Part shown: positions 26,972 to 35,878 of the stretch, piece by piece
Layout of the letters: every line of letters starts with the position of its first letter
How positions within the stretch are numbered: the stretch's first letter is position 1
NCBI GenBank assembly: GCA_965197395.1
Contig: OZ240205.1
Coordinates: forward strand, 372,001-436,000
Source: CAZYFH01 sp965197395
GTDB taxonomy: Bacteria; Acidobacteriota; Vicinamibacteria; Vicinamibacterales; UBA8438
DNA: 64,000 nt
Reading direction: 5' to 3'
Program-made: the position numbers and the translations under genes
Notes under the pieces: generated by a model
Told to the model about the DNA's origin: nothing
The model's input: only the letters and a program-made list of their open reading frames with translations
Databases searched by the model: none

Positions 26972-29629
26972 TCAATGGTGGTGCGACGCAGACTCAGGGG
27001 CATCCACCAGGCGCACCCGACCGGTATTGCCATCCACCTCGACGATCTGTCCGTCCTTGAACCGATGCGTCACGTCGGCGATGCCGCTGACGCACGGCTT
27101 CCCGTATTCCCGCGCCACCAGCGCACCATGCTGAAGCTCGCCGCCGATCTCCAGGATCACGGCGGCGGCATTGATGAACAGCGGCGTCCATCCCGGGTCC
27201 GTCGTCACCGCCACCAGCACGTCGCCCGGTTCTACGTCCTTCTCGAATGGATCGTTCAGTACCTTGATGGGGCCGGTGGCGACACCAGCCGATACGGCTG
27301 CACCAGCGATCGTGCCCTCGGGCACATCGGTGTCGTGCACGTCGGGCCGGAACAGACGACCACGCGAGTCCAGTGCGAGCGGAAAGTGTCGCACGTGGGC
27401 GCGCTGGTGACGGTAAAGCGCACCCTTTTCTGCCACCAACGTCCGAAGGTCGACATCTGGATCGGCATGCGCCCGGTCCACGTCGGCGAAGGGCAGCTGA
27501 AAGATGTCCTCCGCGCGATCGAGACGGCCGTCGGCGACAAACTGCTCTGCCCGTCGCATGACCTGCTTGCGAAATCGGTGGTACATCTCGGTGATGTGAT
27601 GCTTGAAATACTCTCTGGCGCCGTGGCCAGACTGGATGTCCGCATACAGCTTCTTGAGCTTCTTCGCTTTGCGCTTGGGCAACCGCTCGAGCAGGTCCCG
27701 ATACGCCGCCTCCCGAGCCGTTACCTTGTCGGCGAGCACCTCGTGAGGATTGAACGTGCCGCCGGACTTCGCGATGTTGGCGATCTGCCGGAGGATGAGT
27801 GCGGGCGCGTCCGCATAGCGGGGATGCAGCACGTCCATCTCGATCGGGCCGCGGTGGCCATAGTCGAACAGGAAGCGATCCCACAGACTCAGGAACGCTT
27901 GGGGCAGTGATCGCGCGCGCACCGCTCTCTCGAGCTGGGCCAGATCATCGAACGCCTCGACGGGCAGCGCTTGCCCCAGATCGTACAGCGCATGCCCCAT
28001 GTTCACCACCATGTCGTCCTCATAGCCGCTGAGCAACGCATCGATCAGTGCAACCTGCTCCGGATCGGTGTCATCGATCAGTGCTTTGATGCGGAACGTG
28101 GCGATGAAGAAGAGGATGCCCGCCGGATAGGACGAATCCATGGTCACGGTGCCGATGTGCATCATCTCGTCCCGGATGGCACCCACCAGGGACTGATCGA
28201 AGTCGATGGGGCGTCGCACGTACTCCTCGCACTCCGCCAGAATCTGCGTGTACTCCGTCTTGAAGGTCTTCGGTTTCAACTTCGCCCGCAAGACCACGTA
28301 CACCGCGCGCCGCATGCGCCAGAGCACCCGTGGCAGGTGCGCATAGAGCACGAAACGCCGCATGTGCCGGGGGACGACGGTGGGGCGGTACCGGTCGAGC
28401 TCGGGCGAGGTAAAAATGGCGGCCATCGTGGGGTCCATCGACTCCGCCTGCTTGGCCATCGCCTTCCCTGTGCCCATCACGTGCAGCAACGCCGACAGGT
28501 CCGTATACATCCGCCCCCCGGCGAAACGCATGCCGTAGTCCTCCAGGCGTTGTTTCTCTATTGGCGCCACGGCCCACGCCAGCATGTATCGGATGAGAGA
28601 GGCAATCAGCTCATTTCCCATGGGCGAGACGGGACCGCTCATGGTGATGCCATCGGTCAGGTACCCGTCGACATACAGGCGGCGCGGCGCTCCGGGCTCC
28701 GTGAGCAGTGCGGGCGCCAGCGGAACGTAGGTCGTGATGGGCCGCGCCTGCAGAATGTGCAGCCGTCCGCCGGCGAAGGCCCACTCCACATCCACCGGCG
28801 TGTCATAGTGCGCCTCGATCCTCTTCACTTCGGCCGACAACTCGCGGATGCTCTTCTCGTCGAGACAGGCGTCACCGGCGCGATCGCCCCCTTTGTCGCC
28901 GATGCGGTGCTCGATGATCTCCCCCGTCAGCTTGTTCACGACCACCGAGTCGGGCGTGATGTCGCCACTGACCAGCGCCTCGCCCAGGCCCCAGCTGGCG
29001 TTGATGAGGATCTCGTCGTAGTCGTTCGTGAGCGGATTGACGGAGAAGACCACCCCGGAGACGTCGCTCGCCACCTGCTGCTGAACCACGACGGCGATGG
29101 CGGGCGCGAGGCGCTCGATACGCATTTCTTGCTTGTAGAGCAGCACCCGGCTATCGAGACACGACGCGAAGCACGATGCGATGGCCTGTTCGATGTCCAC
29201 GGCGTCCACACTCAGCACCGTTTCGTATTGGCCAGCGAACGATGCGCCGGACAAATCTTCTTCCGGCGATGAGGAACGGACCGCGAAGGGACCGCTGCCG
29301 AGCGTCTTCAGCGACCCCAGCGGCGCGCGTTGCTCATCGGAGAAGTCGAACTCCCGGGCAACCTTCTTGGCCTGTTCACAGGCATCGGCAAGACGTGCGC
29401 CCGTGGCCAGATCCGGGTGCCGACCGTCGACCCCGGCGAGGATGGCGAGCGCCGCCTGCCAAGGTTCGCAGGCCGTCACGCGATCCAGCCAAGCAGCGAA
29501 GAAGTCGCTCGTGAGCACGAAGCCGGCCGGCACGTTGGCGCCGGATTGGCGCAGCTTGATCAGTGACGCCCCCTTGCCGCCGACCTGAGCAACAACGACT
29601 GGTTTGTCAGTAGCGAAGGAGACGAGCAT
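26972..29629 (-). CDS. PEP-utilizing dikinase-like enzyme (PEP synthase / rifampicin phosphotransferase type)
   Basis: 885 residues with an N-terminal ATP-binding (PPDK_N-type) domain from GGKGASLIKL to the ILQARPI motif near residue 310. A long helical middle domain lacks PEP synthase features. A C-terminal swivelling phosphohistidine domain carries the catalytic histidine in GGELQHGALVAREYGKP. The order ATP-domain, middle domain, His-domain with an HGAxVAREYG motif is that of rifampicin phosphotransferases and many related uncharacterised PEP synthase-like proteins. It would phosphorylate an unknown acceptor with ATP. The start at 29629 is preferred over 29662 because homology begins there; no strong ribosome site is visible. 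Confidence 0.75.
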   Translation of the reverse strand: MLVSFATDKPVVVAQVGGKGASLIKLRQSGANVPAGFVLTSDFFAAWLDRVTACEPWQAALAILAGVDGRHPDLATGARLADACEQAKKVAREFDFSDEQRAPLGSLKTLGSGPFAVRSSSPEEDLSGASFAGQYETVLSVDAVDIEQAIASCFASCLDSRVLLYKQEMRIERLAPAIAVVVQQQVASDVSGVVFSVNPLTNDYDEILINASWGLGEALVSGDITPDSVVVNKLTGEIIEHRIGDKGGDRAGDACLDEKSIRELSAEVKRIEAHYDTPVDVEWAFAGGRLHILQARPITTYVPLAPALLTEPGAPRRLYVDGYLTDGITMSGPVSPMGNELIASLIRYMLAWAVAPIEKQRLEDYGMRFAGGRMYTDLSALLHVMGTGKAMAKQAESMDPTMAAIFTSPELDRYRPTVVPRHMRRFVLYAHLPRVLWRMRRAVYVVLRAKLKPKTFKTEYTQILAECEEYVRRPIDFDQSLVGAIRDEMMHIGTVTMDSSYPAGILFFIATFRIKALIDDTDPEQVALIDALLSGYEDDMVVNMGHALYDLGQALPVEAFDDLAQLERAVRARSLPQAFLSLWDRFLFDYGHRGPIEMDVLHPRYADAPALILRQIANIAKSGGTFNPHEVLADKVTAREAAYRDLLERLPKRKAKKLKKLYADIQSGHGAREYFKHHITEMYHRFRKQVMRRAEQFVADGRLDRAEDIFQLPFADVDRAHADPDVDLRTLVAEKGALYRHQRAHVRHFPLALDSRGRLFRPDVHDTDVPEGTIAGAAVSAGVATGPIKVLNDPFEKDVEPGDVLVAVTTDPGWTPLFINAAAVILEIGGELQHGALVAREYGKPCVSGIADVTHRFKDGQIVEVDGNTGRVRLVDAPESASHHH

Positions 29630-29755
29630 GAGACCCCGTGCTGGTGTTTCCACGCGGATCAACGGAACGCCGACCTCTCACCGTTCCGGATGACCCTCCT
29701 GGATGTCGACATGAGTTGTAATCGCTCTCTCGACGCAATGTGGCGGCGCGCGCCG

Positions 29756-31465
29756 CTACGGGATCTCCACCACCGGCGGCAGCTCGGCGACAATCGGTAG
29801 CACAATCGCCGAGGGACGGCGCTGGTCGAAGAACACCGTATTGGTCGCGTTGCGCGGGGCCAGCGTCGAGCGGCCCGGCGCCTCGCCCGTGCTCGGGCTC
29901 ACCTCGTAGCGCGGCGCGTTGCTCGAGGCGATATGCACCCCCACGAGGTGCCCGCGCTCGAACGTGTTCGAGGTGCTCCAGAGGTCGATGGTGAGCCGCG
30001 TCGGTCTCCCGGGTTTCATCATCTCGACGTCCCCGGGCTCGCGTCCGTAGCGGAAGCGCGTTCTGAGCGCGGTGTCGAGAATGATCGCCTCGTAGCCGTC
30101 GGGATAGACGTCGACGAGCTTGACCATGAAGTCGGTGTCGGGCGCGTCGGTGGCGACCCAGAGCTCCATGTCGATGCGCCCCTGCACGTGTAGATCCGCG
30201 TCGAGCGGCTCGCTGTGAAAGCGCAGGTAATCGGCCCGGTCGCCGATAGCGCGCTGATCGACCGGACCCACCGTGATCGGGAAGTCCCGGTTGTTGTTGT
30301 AGTTCGCGCCGCCGACCGTCGGCACGGGATTCTGCGGGTCATGCACGTAGGAGATCGACGCCCGATCGTGGCTCGGTCGCTCGGTGCTGACCCCACCCCC
30401 CTCGTGCAGGTAGAAGCGGGTCATCGTGCTCGGCGGCGGCCATCGATCGGCGTGGCGGAATCCGTTCAGCGCGGACGGACGACCCTTGCGCGCCGACGCC
30501 ATGTGGTAATACGTAACGGCGGGCATCTCCATGATGCCCGTCTCTTTCCCCTTGAGCCAATGGTCGAACCACGGCAGCTCGTAGTCGAACGTGCGGGGCC
30601 CGAGCGTGATATCGCCCGGGTAGTCGAGGTCGCCGTCGATCGGTGAGTGCCCCCAGGCCCCCATCCACAACTTCTGATTGCCCCGTGCGCCGGGCTGGCC
30701 GTGGCTCTGCAGGTAGACGAAGTTGCCCACCTCGCCCTTCGCGAACATGTCGTACCAGCCGCCGAGGTTGAACGTTGGCACGACGATGTTGCGGCGGTGG
30801 TGAATCAGGTCTGTCGCTTTCCATTGCTCATCCATGATGGCGCGCGACTTCATGATCGGAATCTGGTCTTCCTTGCCCTGGAGCCGCATGAAGTTGCCGC
30901 GGAAATGCTCGCGAAAGACCCCGCCGTTGAAGTACGACTCGTCGAACAGCGACTCGGAGGCGGTCACGACGTAGGCGGCCACCAGATGCGGTGGCGCCCC
31001 CGCCGCCGCCAGATTGGCGTGAATGCCCATCGCGGATCGACCGGTCACGCCGACCTTCCCGTCGGACCACGGCTGCACCGCCGCCCACTCGATCGTGTCG
31101 TAGCCATCCTCGATGTCGGTCTGATAGGGCTCGTAGGCGCCTTCGGATCGGAATCGGCCACGGGAATCCTGGTGCACGTAGACATAGCCCGCGGTGGTCA
31201 GGCGCTGCCCCTTCACGGCGCCACGCGCCTTGCTGTACGGCGTGCGCTCGACGATGACGGGCCAGGGGCCATCTCCGTCGGGGCGATAGACGCTCGTCGC
31301 GAGCTCGACGCCGTCCCGCATCGCCACCATGTACTCGACGTGGTTCGGTGCGTCGGGGACGGGGAGCGGTGTGTCCTCGGACTGCTGCGCGCCGTGAAGG
31401 CCCGGTACAGCCAACCCGAGCGCAAGGCCGGCCAGACTCAAGAACCGCGTGACTGGTCCGGACAT
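29756..31465 (-). CDS. CocE/NonD-family secreted hydrolase (X-Pro dipeptidyl-peptidase-like)
   Basis: 569 residues with a signal peptide after the ATG at 31465 (GGGAGG box nine bases upstream). The alpha/beta-hydrolase domain shows PVIVERTPYSK, HQDSRGRFRSEG and the nucleophile elbow GRSAMG near residue 150. The later GAWGHSP holds a probable active-site histidine. The C-terminal X-Pro dipeptidyl-peptidase jelly-roll domain ends in HIASSNAPRYEV. The family splits acyl esters and amides, and the substrate here is unknown. Transcribed singly. Confidence 0.87.
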   Translation of the reverse strand: MSGPVTRFLSLAGLALGLAVPGLHGAQQSEDTPLPVPDAPNHVEYMVAMRDGVELATSVYRPDGDGPWPVIVERTPYSKARGAVKGQRLTTAGYVYVHQDSRGRFRSEGAYEPYQTDIEDGYDTIEWAAVQPWSDGKVGVTGRSAMGIHANLAAAGAPPHLVAAYVVTASESLFDESYFNGGVFREHFRGNFMRLQGKEDQIPIMKSRAIMDEQWKATDLIHHRRNIVVPTFNLGGWYDMFAKGEVGNFVYLQSHGQPGARGNQKLWMGAWGHSPIDGDLDYPGDITLGPRTFDYELPWFDHWLKGKETGIMEMPAVTYYHMASARKGRPSALNGFRHADRWPPPSTMTRFYLHEGGGVSTERPSHDRASISYVHDPQNPVPTVGGANYNNNRDFPITVGPVDQRAIGDRADYLRFHSEPLDADLHVQGRIDMELWVATDAPDTDFMVKLVDVYPDGYEAIILDTALRTRFRYGREPGDVEMMKPGRPTRLTIDLWSTSNTFERGHLVGVHIASSNAPRYEVSPSTGEAPGRSTLAPRNATNTVFFDQRRPSAIVLPIVAELPPVVEIP

Positions 31466-31652
31466 GTGATCTGCCTCCCGTGTCAACATCGCGCCGCAAC
31501 GCGAAAACGCGCGGCCAGGGAATGTCGCCCATTGTAGCCGGCGCTCCGGATCCCCTGTCGGGCTGCGCAGATACCGGGCAAGACCCGCGAGTACAATGCC
31601 GATCGCATCGCGCACTCGCGAGCGGCCTGGCCCTGCAGCGCGGAGGATGTCA

Positions 31653-31979
31653 ATGCCCACCTACACCCGCAAGGAGTTTCTCGGACTCGGCGCGGTGCTC
31701 GCCGGATCCGCCTGCGCCGGACTGCCCGGCACGGAATCGCAGGACACCCCGGGCGACAACCAACGCATGACCGTCGATGAGGCCCTGCGCATCGCGACGA
31801 TGCACGGCGCGCGAGCCTCGTTCGAGGAGCGGACCAAGGGGTCGATTGCACTGGGCAAGCTGGCTGACTTCGTCGTGCTCGAGCGCGATCCGCACGAGGT
31901 GGACCCCGACACGATCAAGGACATTCGGGTCGTGCGGACCGTCGTGGGGGGCGGGACGGTGCACACGGCCGCAGAGTAG
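31653..31979 (+). CDS. Mini-protein: signal peptide joined to an amidohydrolase C-terminal end
   Basis: 108 residues. An N-terminal export signal (RKEFLGLGAVLAGSACAG) runs directly into the last about 65 residues of a YtcJ-like amidohydrolase (MTVDEALRIATMHGARASF, GSIALGKLADFVVLERDP, VVGGGTVH). The whole metal-binding barrel is missing. It may be the relic of an internal in-frame deletion, or a small secreted domain. The GGAGG box fits the start at 31653. I favour a decayed gene, but the frame is clean. Confidence 0.55.
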   Translation: MPTYTRKEFLGLGAVLAGSACAGLPGTESQDTPGDNQRMTVDEALRIATMHGARASFEERTKGSIALGKLADFVVLERDPHEVDPDTIKDIRVVRTVVGGGTVHTAAE

Positions 31980-32065
31980 ACGGATCCGACCGCAGGTGAG
32001 ACCGGTCCACACGCGGGTGCGGAGCGAACCGGATCGGCGCAGGATCGTATCTCCTGGATAGAGCG

Positions 32066-32653
32066 ATGGAAGCAGTCAGCGCGCTGGGGCGAACGCTTGG
32101 CTTCTCGGTGGCCGCCGGGGTGAACCTCTACGCCACGGTGGCCCTCATCGGCCTCGCGTCGCGGTTCGGCTGGGTCGACCTGCCGCCTCAATTCGCGCTC
32201 TTCGATAGCAACCTCATCATCGGTCTCGCGCTGGCTCTGTACGTCGTGGAGTTCTTTGCAGATAAGATCCCGTGGGTCGACTCTGCCTGGGACACGGTCC
32301 ATACGCTTATCCGGCCGGTCGGTGGCGCCGCCATCGCCGTCGCCACCATCGGCGAGGCCTCCCCCACCGTGGAGGGCTTCGTCGCATTGCTGGGCGGGTC
32401 AGTCGCCGCCGGCAGCCATCTGACGAAGGCCGGGACACGCGCCGTCGTCAATACCAGCCCTGAACCCGTGTCGAACTGGATCATCAGTCTGGTCGAGGAC
32501 GTCTTCGTCGTCGGCCTCGGTGTGTTGACGCTCGGCTATCCGGTCACGGCACTCGTCGTCGCGCTCGTCATCCTGACGCTCATCGTGGCCTTCCTCGGGG
32601 TGATCGCCCGGGCCGCCTGGCGACGGCTCTCCCGACGTCCAGCGCCCTCCTAA
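32066..32653 (+). CDS. DUF4126 membrane protein
   Basis: 195 residues with five or six hydrophobic segments and the family pattern FSVAAGVNLYATVALIGL, ADKIPWVDSAWDTVHTLIRP and KAGTRAVVNTSPEPVSNW. DUF4126 proteins are small integral membrane proteins of unknown function. It is convergent with the TSUP transporter gene that follows. Confidence 0.85.
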   Translation: MEAVSALGRTLGFSVAAGVNLYATVALIGLASRFGWVDLPPQFALFDSNLIIGLALALYVVEFFADKIPWVDSAWDTVHTLIRPVGGAAIAVATIGEASPTVEGFVALLGGSVAAGSHLTKAGTRAVVNTSPEPVSNWIISLVEDVFVVGLGVLTLGYPVTALVVALVILTLIVAFLGVIARAAWRRLSRRPAPS

Positions 32654-32670
32654 CTTGGGACAACGCCGCC

Positions 32671-33390
32671 CTATCGGACCAGCTGCCGGACGACCACCGC
32701 GACGCCGGCCGCGCCCGCAACGACCAGCACGGCCCGACGCGCGTAGCCACGGTCGACGAGGCCCACCGTCCAGTGCGACAGCACGTAGCCGGCCAGCAGG
32801 CTTGGCAGCATGATGAGCGCGAGTCGCACTTCATACATCCCGAAGCGCCCCACCAGCCTGAGCGCCACCAGCGAGACGATCGTCCCGACGAAGAAGAAGC
32901 CGGACATCGTGCTCCGGATTCGCGCACCCGTGGCATCCTGGTAGACGAGCGCCATCGGCGGTCCCCCGATCGACGCGACCGTGCCCATGACGCCCGACAG
33001 CGCGCCGGCGGCGATGAGCACCCGCCGCGCGGGTACGAACCGCAGCCCGGACATGCTCATCGCGATGCCGACCAAGATCAGGGCGCCGAACACCAGCACG
33101 AGCCGATCGGCCGGCACGACCAGGAGCACGCCGGCGGCTGCCGCCGTTCCGATCATCCGACCGACAACAGCCCAACGAAGACCGTGCAGGTCGATCGCGT
33201 GCCGCTCCCGGTAGGTGAGGAGCGTCACGAGCACCAGCGTCGACAGCAGGATCGGGGCAGGCACGAACCGGGGGTCGAGCAGGATCAGGATCGGTGACGC
33301 CAGCAGTCCCATCCCGAAGCCGACCGACCCCTGCAATGTCGCTCCGACGAGGACCGTGAGACTCGCGACGGCGATGTCGAACCAGGACAA
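32671..33390 (-). CDS. TSUP-family (TauE/SafE) membrane transporter
   Basis: 239 residues, about eight membrane helices and the family features VGATLQGSVGFGMGLLASPIL near the N-terminus and GALSGVMGTVASIGGPPMALVYQ at the start of the second half, the internal repeat of TauE/SafE proteins. These export or import sulfite, sulfoacetate and related anions. It is divergent from the NUDIX gene by 46 bp. Substrate not assignable. Confidence 0.88.
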   Translation of the reverse strand: MSWFDIAVASLTVLVGATLQGSVGFGMGLLASPILILLDPRFVPAPILLSTLVLVTLLTYRERHAIDLHGLRWAVVGRMIGTAAAAGVLLVVPADRLVLVFGALILVGIAMSMSGLRFVPARRVLIAAGALSGVMGTVASIGGPPMALVYQDATGARIRSTMSGFFFVGTIVSLVALRLVGRFGMYEVRLALIMLPSLLAGYVLSHWTVGLVDRGYARRAVLVVAGAAGVAVVVRQLVR

Positions 33391-33436
33391 ACATCACAGT
33401 CTATAGCCGCCAGCAGCACGCTGCTAGACTTGTCGG

Positions 33437-34117
33437 GTGAACGGCACGCCGGTTGAACCGACCCCTGCCTCCTCTGTGATCTTGCTGCGCGATGCCCCTG
33501 CCGGGCTCGAGGTGCTGTATCTGCGGCGTAACCCGACCCTCGCGTTTCATGGCGGCTACTGGGTGTTCCCGGGCGGGCGGATCGACCCGGACGACTACAC
33601 GGCAGGCGGTCGCGGCGACCTGGCCGCAGCCGCGCGACGGGCCGCGGTCCGCGAGGCGCGTGAGGAGGCCGGGCTCGACGTGTCCGACGACTCGCTCGCG
33701 TTCGCCATTCACTGGACCACGCCGACGACAAGCCCCATCCGCTTCGCCACCTGGTTCTTCGTGGCGCCGACTACGGGGGAAACCGTCACCATTGACGGGG
33801 GCGAGATCCACGAACATCAATGGTTGCAACCGAGCGCCGCGCTCGACGAGCAGCGTGCCGGCACGGTGAAGCTCGCTGCGCCGACGTTCGCGCTCACCAC
33901 GCGTCTGGCCGAGCTCTCCGGTGTCGACGCCGCGATCTCCACGATCGCGACCTGGCCGGAGGAACGGTTGCTTGGCCACCCGCAGGACGTCGATGGCGGC
34001 ACCGTTGCGCTGTATCAGCAGGATGTCGCGTACGAGAACGGCCGGCTGGACCAGGACGGCCCTCGCCACCGCTTGTGGATGGTCAAGTCTGGCTGGCGTT
34101 ACGAGCGTACGTTCTAA
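33437..34117 (+). CDS. NUDIX hydrolase
   Basis: 226 residues with an enlarged Nudix box spanning about residues 47-85: GGRIDPDDY..., then AAVREAREEAGLDV with the metal-binding REAREEAG. The insertion in the box and the NPTLAFHGGYWVFPGG start are typical of NUDT19-like or CoA-type Nudix proteins, so a CoA-derivative or nucleotide diphosphatase role is possible. A GTG start at 33437 is the only one that keeps the whole domain. It overlaps the end of the convergent gene at 34114 by four bases. Confidence 0.83.
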   Translation: MNGTPVEPTPASSVILLRDAPAGLEVLYLRRNPTLAFHGGYWVFPGGRIDPDDYTAGGRGDLAAAARRAAVREAREEAGLDVSDDSLAFAIHWTTPTTSPIRFATWFFVAPTTGETVTIDGGEIHEHQWLQPSAALDEQRAGTVKLAAPTFALTTRLAELSGVDAAISTIATWPEERLLGHPQDVDGGTVALYQQDVAYENGRLDQDGPRHRLWMVKSGWRYERTF

Positions 34118-34440
34118 TCTCTGATGGCCGCCACCGGATCACGGGGCGGCAGTGGGTACATGTGGTCGACGACATCATGGCCGCGAATCCCCACGGCGTC
34201 TCGCTGCACCTCGAGATACCAGCGGTAGCGACGTGCCTCCGCGTGCAGCGATTGATACTGGACCAGCGCCTCCACACGTTCGTGTCCGGCGAGGTCGCCG
34301 AGTCGTGCGGTGAGGTCCGCGAGGAGCTGTAGGAGCGCGTCCAGCCGTCCTCCGATCCGCCCGAGCGCACCGACCCGCTCCTCGGCCAGCTGGTGCTCGA
34401 GCATGGCGAACGCGTCGGCAGTTCGTCCGTGCATCGTCAA
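34114..34440 (-). CDS. Hypothetical alpha-helical protein
   Basis: 108 residues, strongly helical by composition (AFAMLEHQLAEERVGALGRIGG, then ALLQLLADLTARL), without a signal peptide or known motif. It ends 4 bases inside the end of the NUDIX gene on the other strand. The good codon composition and compact fit between neighbours argue for a real gene; I recognise no family. Confidence 0.5.
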   Translation of the reverse strand: MTMHGRTADAFAMLEHQLAEERVGALGRIGGRLDALLQLLADLTARLGDLAGHERVEALVQYQSLHAEARRYRWYLEVQRDAVGIRGHDVVDHMYPLPPRDPVAAIRD

Positions 34441-34550
34441 GGTGGCGTGGGGCTCATCGGACGCCGCTGACGCTCGCCCAGCAAGGGGTTGACTCCGTTA
34501 CCGTGCCGGCACAGCATGGCGACACACCCGTCCGTCGCATTGAGACCGCT

Positions 34551-35336
34551 ATGCCCGAAACCGAACCCGGTGTCGTCACCACGCTCGAAGAGCTCGATGG
34601 CGGTGGCCGGCTTGCTCGGATCACGATCGACAACCAGCCCCGTCTCAACGTCGTCACCTCGTCGATCATTCGGCAGCTGACGGATGCGGTCCGCAGCCTC
34701 TACGGCGATACGAATCTCCGCCTGGTCGTCGTGACGGGGGCCGGCGATCGCGCGTTCGTCGGCGGCGCCGACGTGCGGGAGCTCGTCGAGCTCGATGTGG
34801 ACTCGGCGTACCCCTATATCACCCGACTGCATCTCGCGTGCGCGTCCTTGCGAAAAATGCCGGTGCCGGTCATCGCACGCATCGACGGGTACTGCCTCGG
34901 CGGCGGTCTCGAGATCGCCATCTCGTGCGATCTCCGCGTGGCGAGCGCCACATCGACGTTCGGCATGCCGGAGGTGCGACTGGGGATTCCGTCCGTGATC
35001 GAGGCGGCCGTGCTGCGGCGATTGGTCGGGCCGGGCAAGACGCGGCAGCTCGTCTATACGGGCGAGCCGATCGACGCCACTGAGGCGCTCGGGTGCGGTC
35101 TCGTCGACCGGGTCGTGCCGCCGAGCGAGCTCGACGCCGCGGTCGACGCCTGGGCGCGCGCGATCGGCAGTGCGGGGCCGCGCGCCATTCGACTGCAGAA
35201 GGAGCTCGTGCGGCGCTGGGACGACATCCCGCTCGACCACGCGATTCAGGCCGGCATGCGCTCGTTCATAACCGCGTTCGCCACGGACGAGCCTCACCGG
35301 TTGATGCGGCGCTTCCTCGACAAGACACTGGATTGA
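34551..35336 (+). CDS. Enoyl-CoA hydratase/isomerase family protein
   Basis: 261 residues from the ATG at 34551. Crotonase-fold hallmarks: LVVVTGAGDRAFVGGADVREL (oxyanion hole 1), IDGYCLGGGLEIAISCDLRVAS (oxyanion hole 2) and FGMPEVRLGIPSV with a glutamate at the usual hydratase position. The second glutamate position is less clear, so the reaction (hydration, isomerisation or other acyl-CoA chemistry) is open. It stands alone on the plus strand. Confidence 0.88.
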   Translation: MPETEPGVVTTLEELDGGGRLARITIDNQPRLNVVTSSIIRQLTDAVRSLYGDTNLRLVVVTGAGDRAFVGGADVRELVELDVDSAYPYITRLHLACASLRKMPVPVIARIDGYCLGGGLEIAISCDLRVASATSTFGMPEVRLGIPSVIEAAVLRRLVGPGKTRQLVYTGEPIDATEALGCGLVDRVVPPSELDAAVDAWARAIGSAGPRAIRLQKELVRRWDDIPLDHAIQAGMRSFITAFATDEPHRLMRRFLDKTLD

Positions 35337-35354
35337 GCGGACGCTGGACGCCAG

Positions 35355-35849
35355 TTAATTCTCGTCCATCTCCCGGATGATGCCGGCCATGTTGCCGCCG
35401 TATGGGCCATGGTCCCACGTCCCGGCGTATCGTCCGTCGTGGAAGACGACGCGCGCGCTGAATTCCTCTCCCAACCCAGGTATCGCCACATCCGTGATCG
35501 TCACCATTGGCGTGTCCCCCGCCCAGACGATGGGGACCACGACTGGTAACGTGGCATCGACGCTGCCGTAGGTCATGTGCACGTCGAACCGCCACCGGTC
35601 GCCGTCGAGCTTGGTGACCTTGGCGATCTCGTAGAGCTCGGCGAGGCCATCGCGACGCTCCTGCCCCTCGATCGTGAAGTGACCGACGAGGGCGACGTTC
35701 TGCATCCGCTCGGTGAACGAGCGCTCCAGGTCGGTCAGTGAGGCCGGATCGGCGGCGCGACCGGCGCCGGTGGCTGCCAGGAGCCACCCGAGCCCAAAGG
35801 TGACGAGCAGCACGACGAGGGCGCCGGCGAGCTTCAGCGAGGCTTTCAT
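35355..35849 (-). CDS. Hypothetical membrane-anchored protein
   Basis: 164 residues with one N-terminal hydrophobic segment (LAGALVVLLVTFGLGWLLAATGAG) that could be a signal anchor. A soluble part (LVGHFTIEGQERRDGLAELYEI, ITDVAIPGLGEEFSARVVF) looks like a beta-rich binding domain. Such proteins recur in environmental bacteria without known function. It follows aroC on the same strand in reverse order (aroC starts further upstream at 37024), with about 30 bp between them. Confidence 0.6.
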   Translation of the reverse strand: MKASLKLAGALVVLLVTFGLGWLLAATGAGRAADPASLTDLERSFTERMQNVALVGHFTIEGQERRDGLAELYEIAKVTKLDGDRWRFDVHMTYGSVDATLPVVVPIVWAGDTPMVTITDVAIPGLGEEFSARVVFHDGRYAGTWDHGPYGGNMAGIIREMDEN

Positions 35850-35878
35850 AACGGGCAATCCCCTTGACGTTCCGTGGA

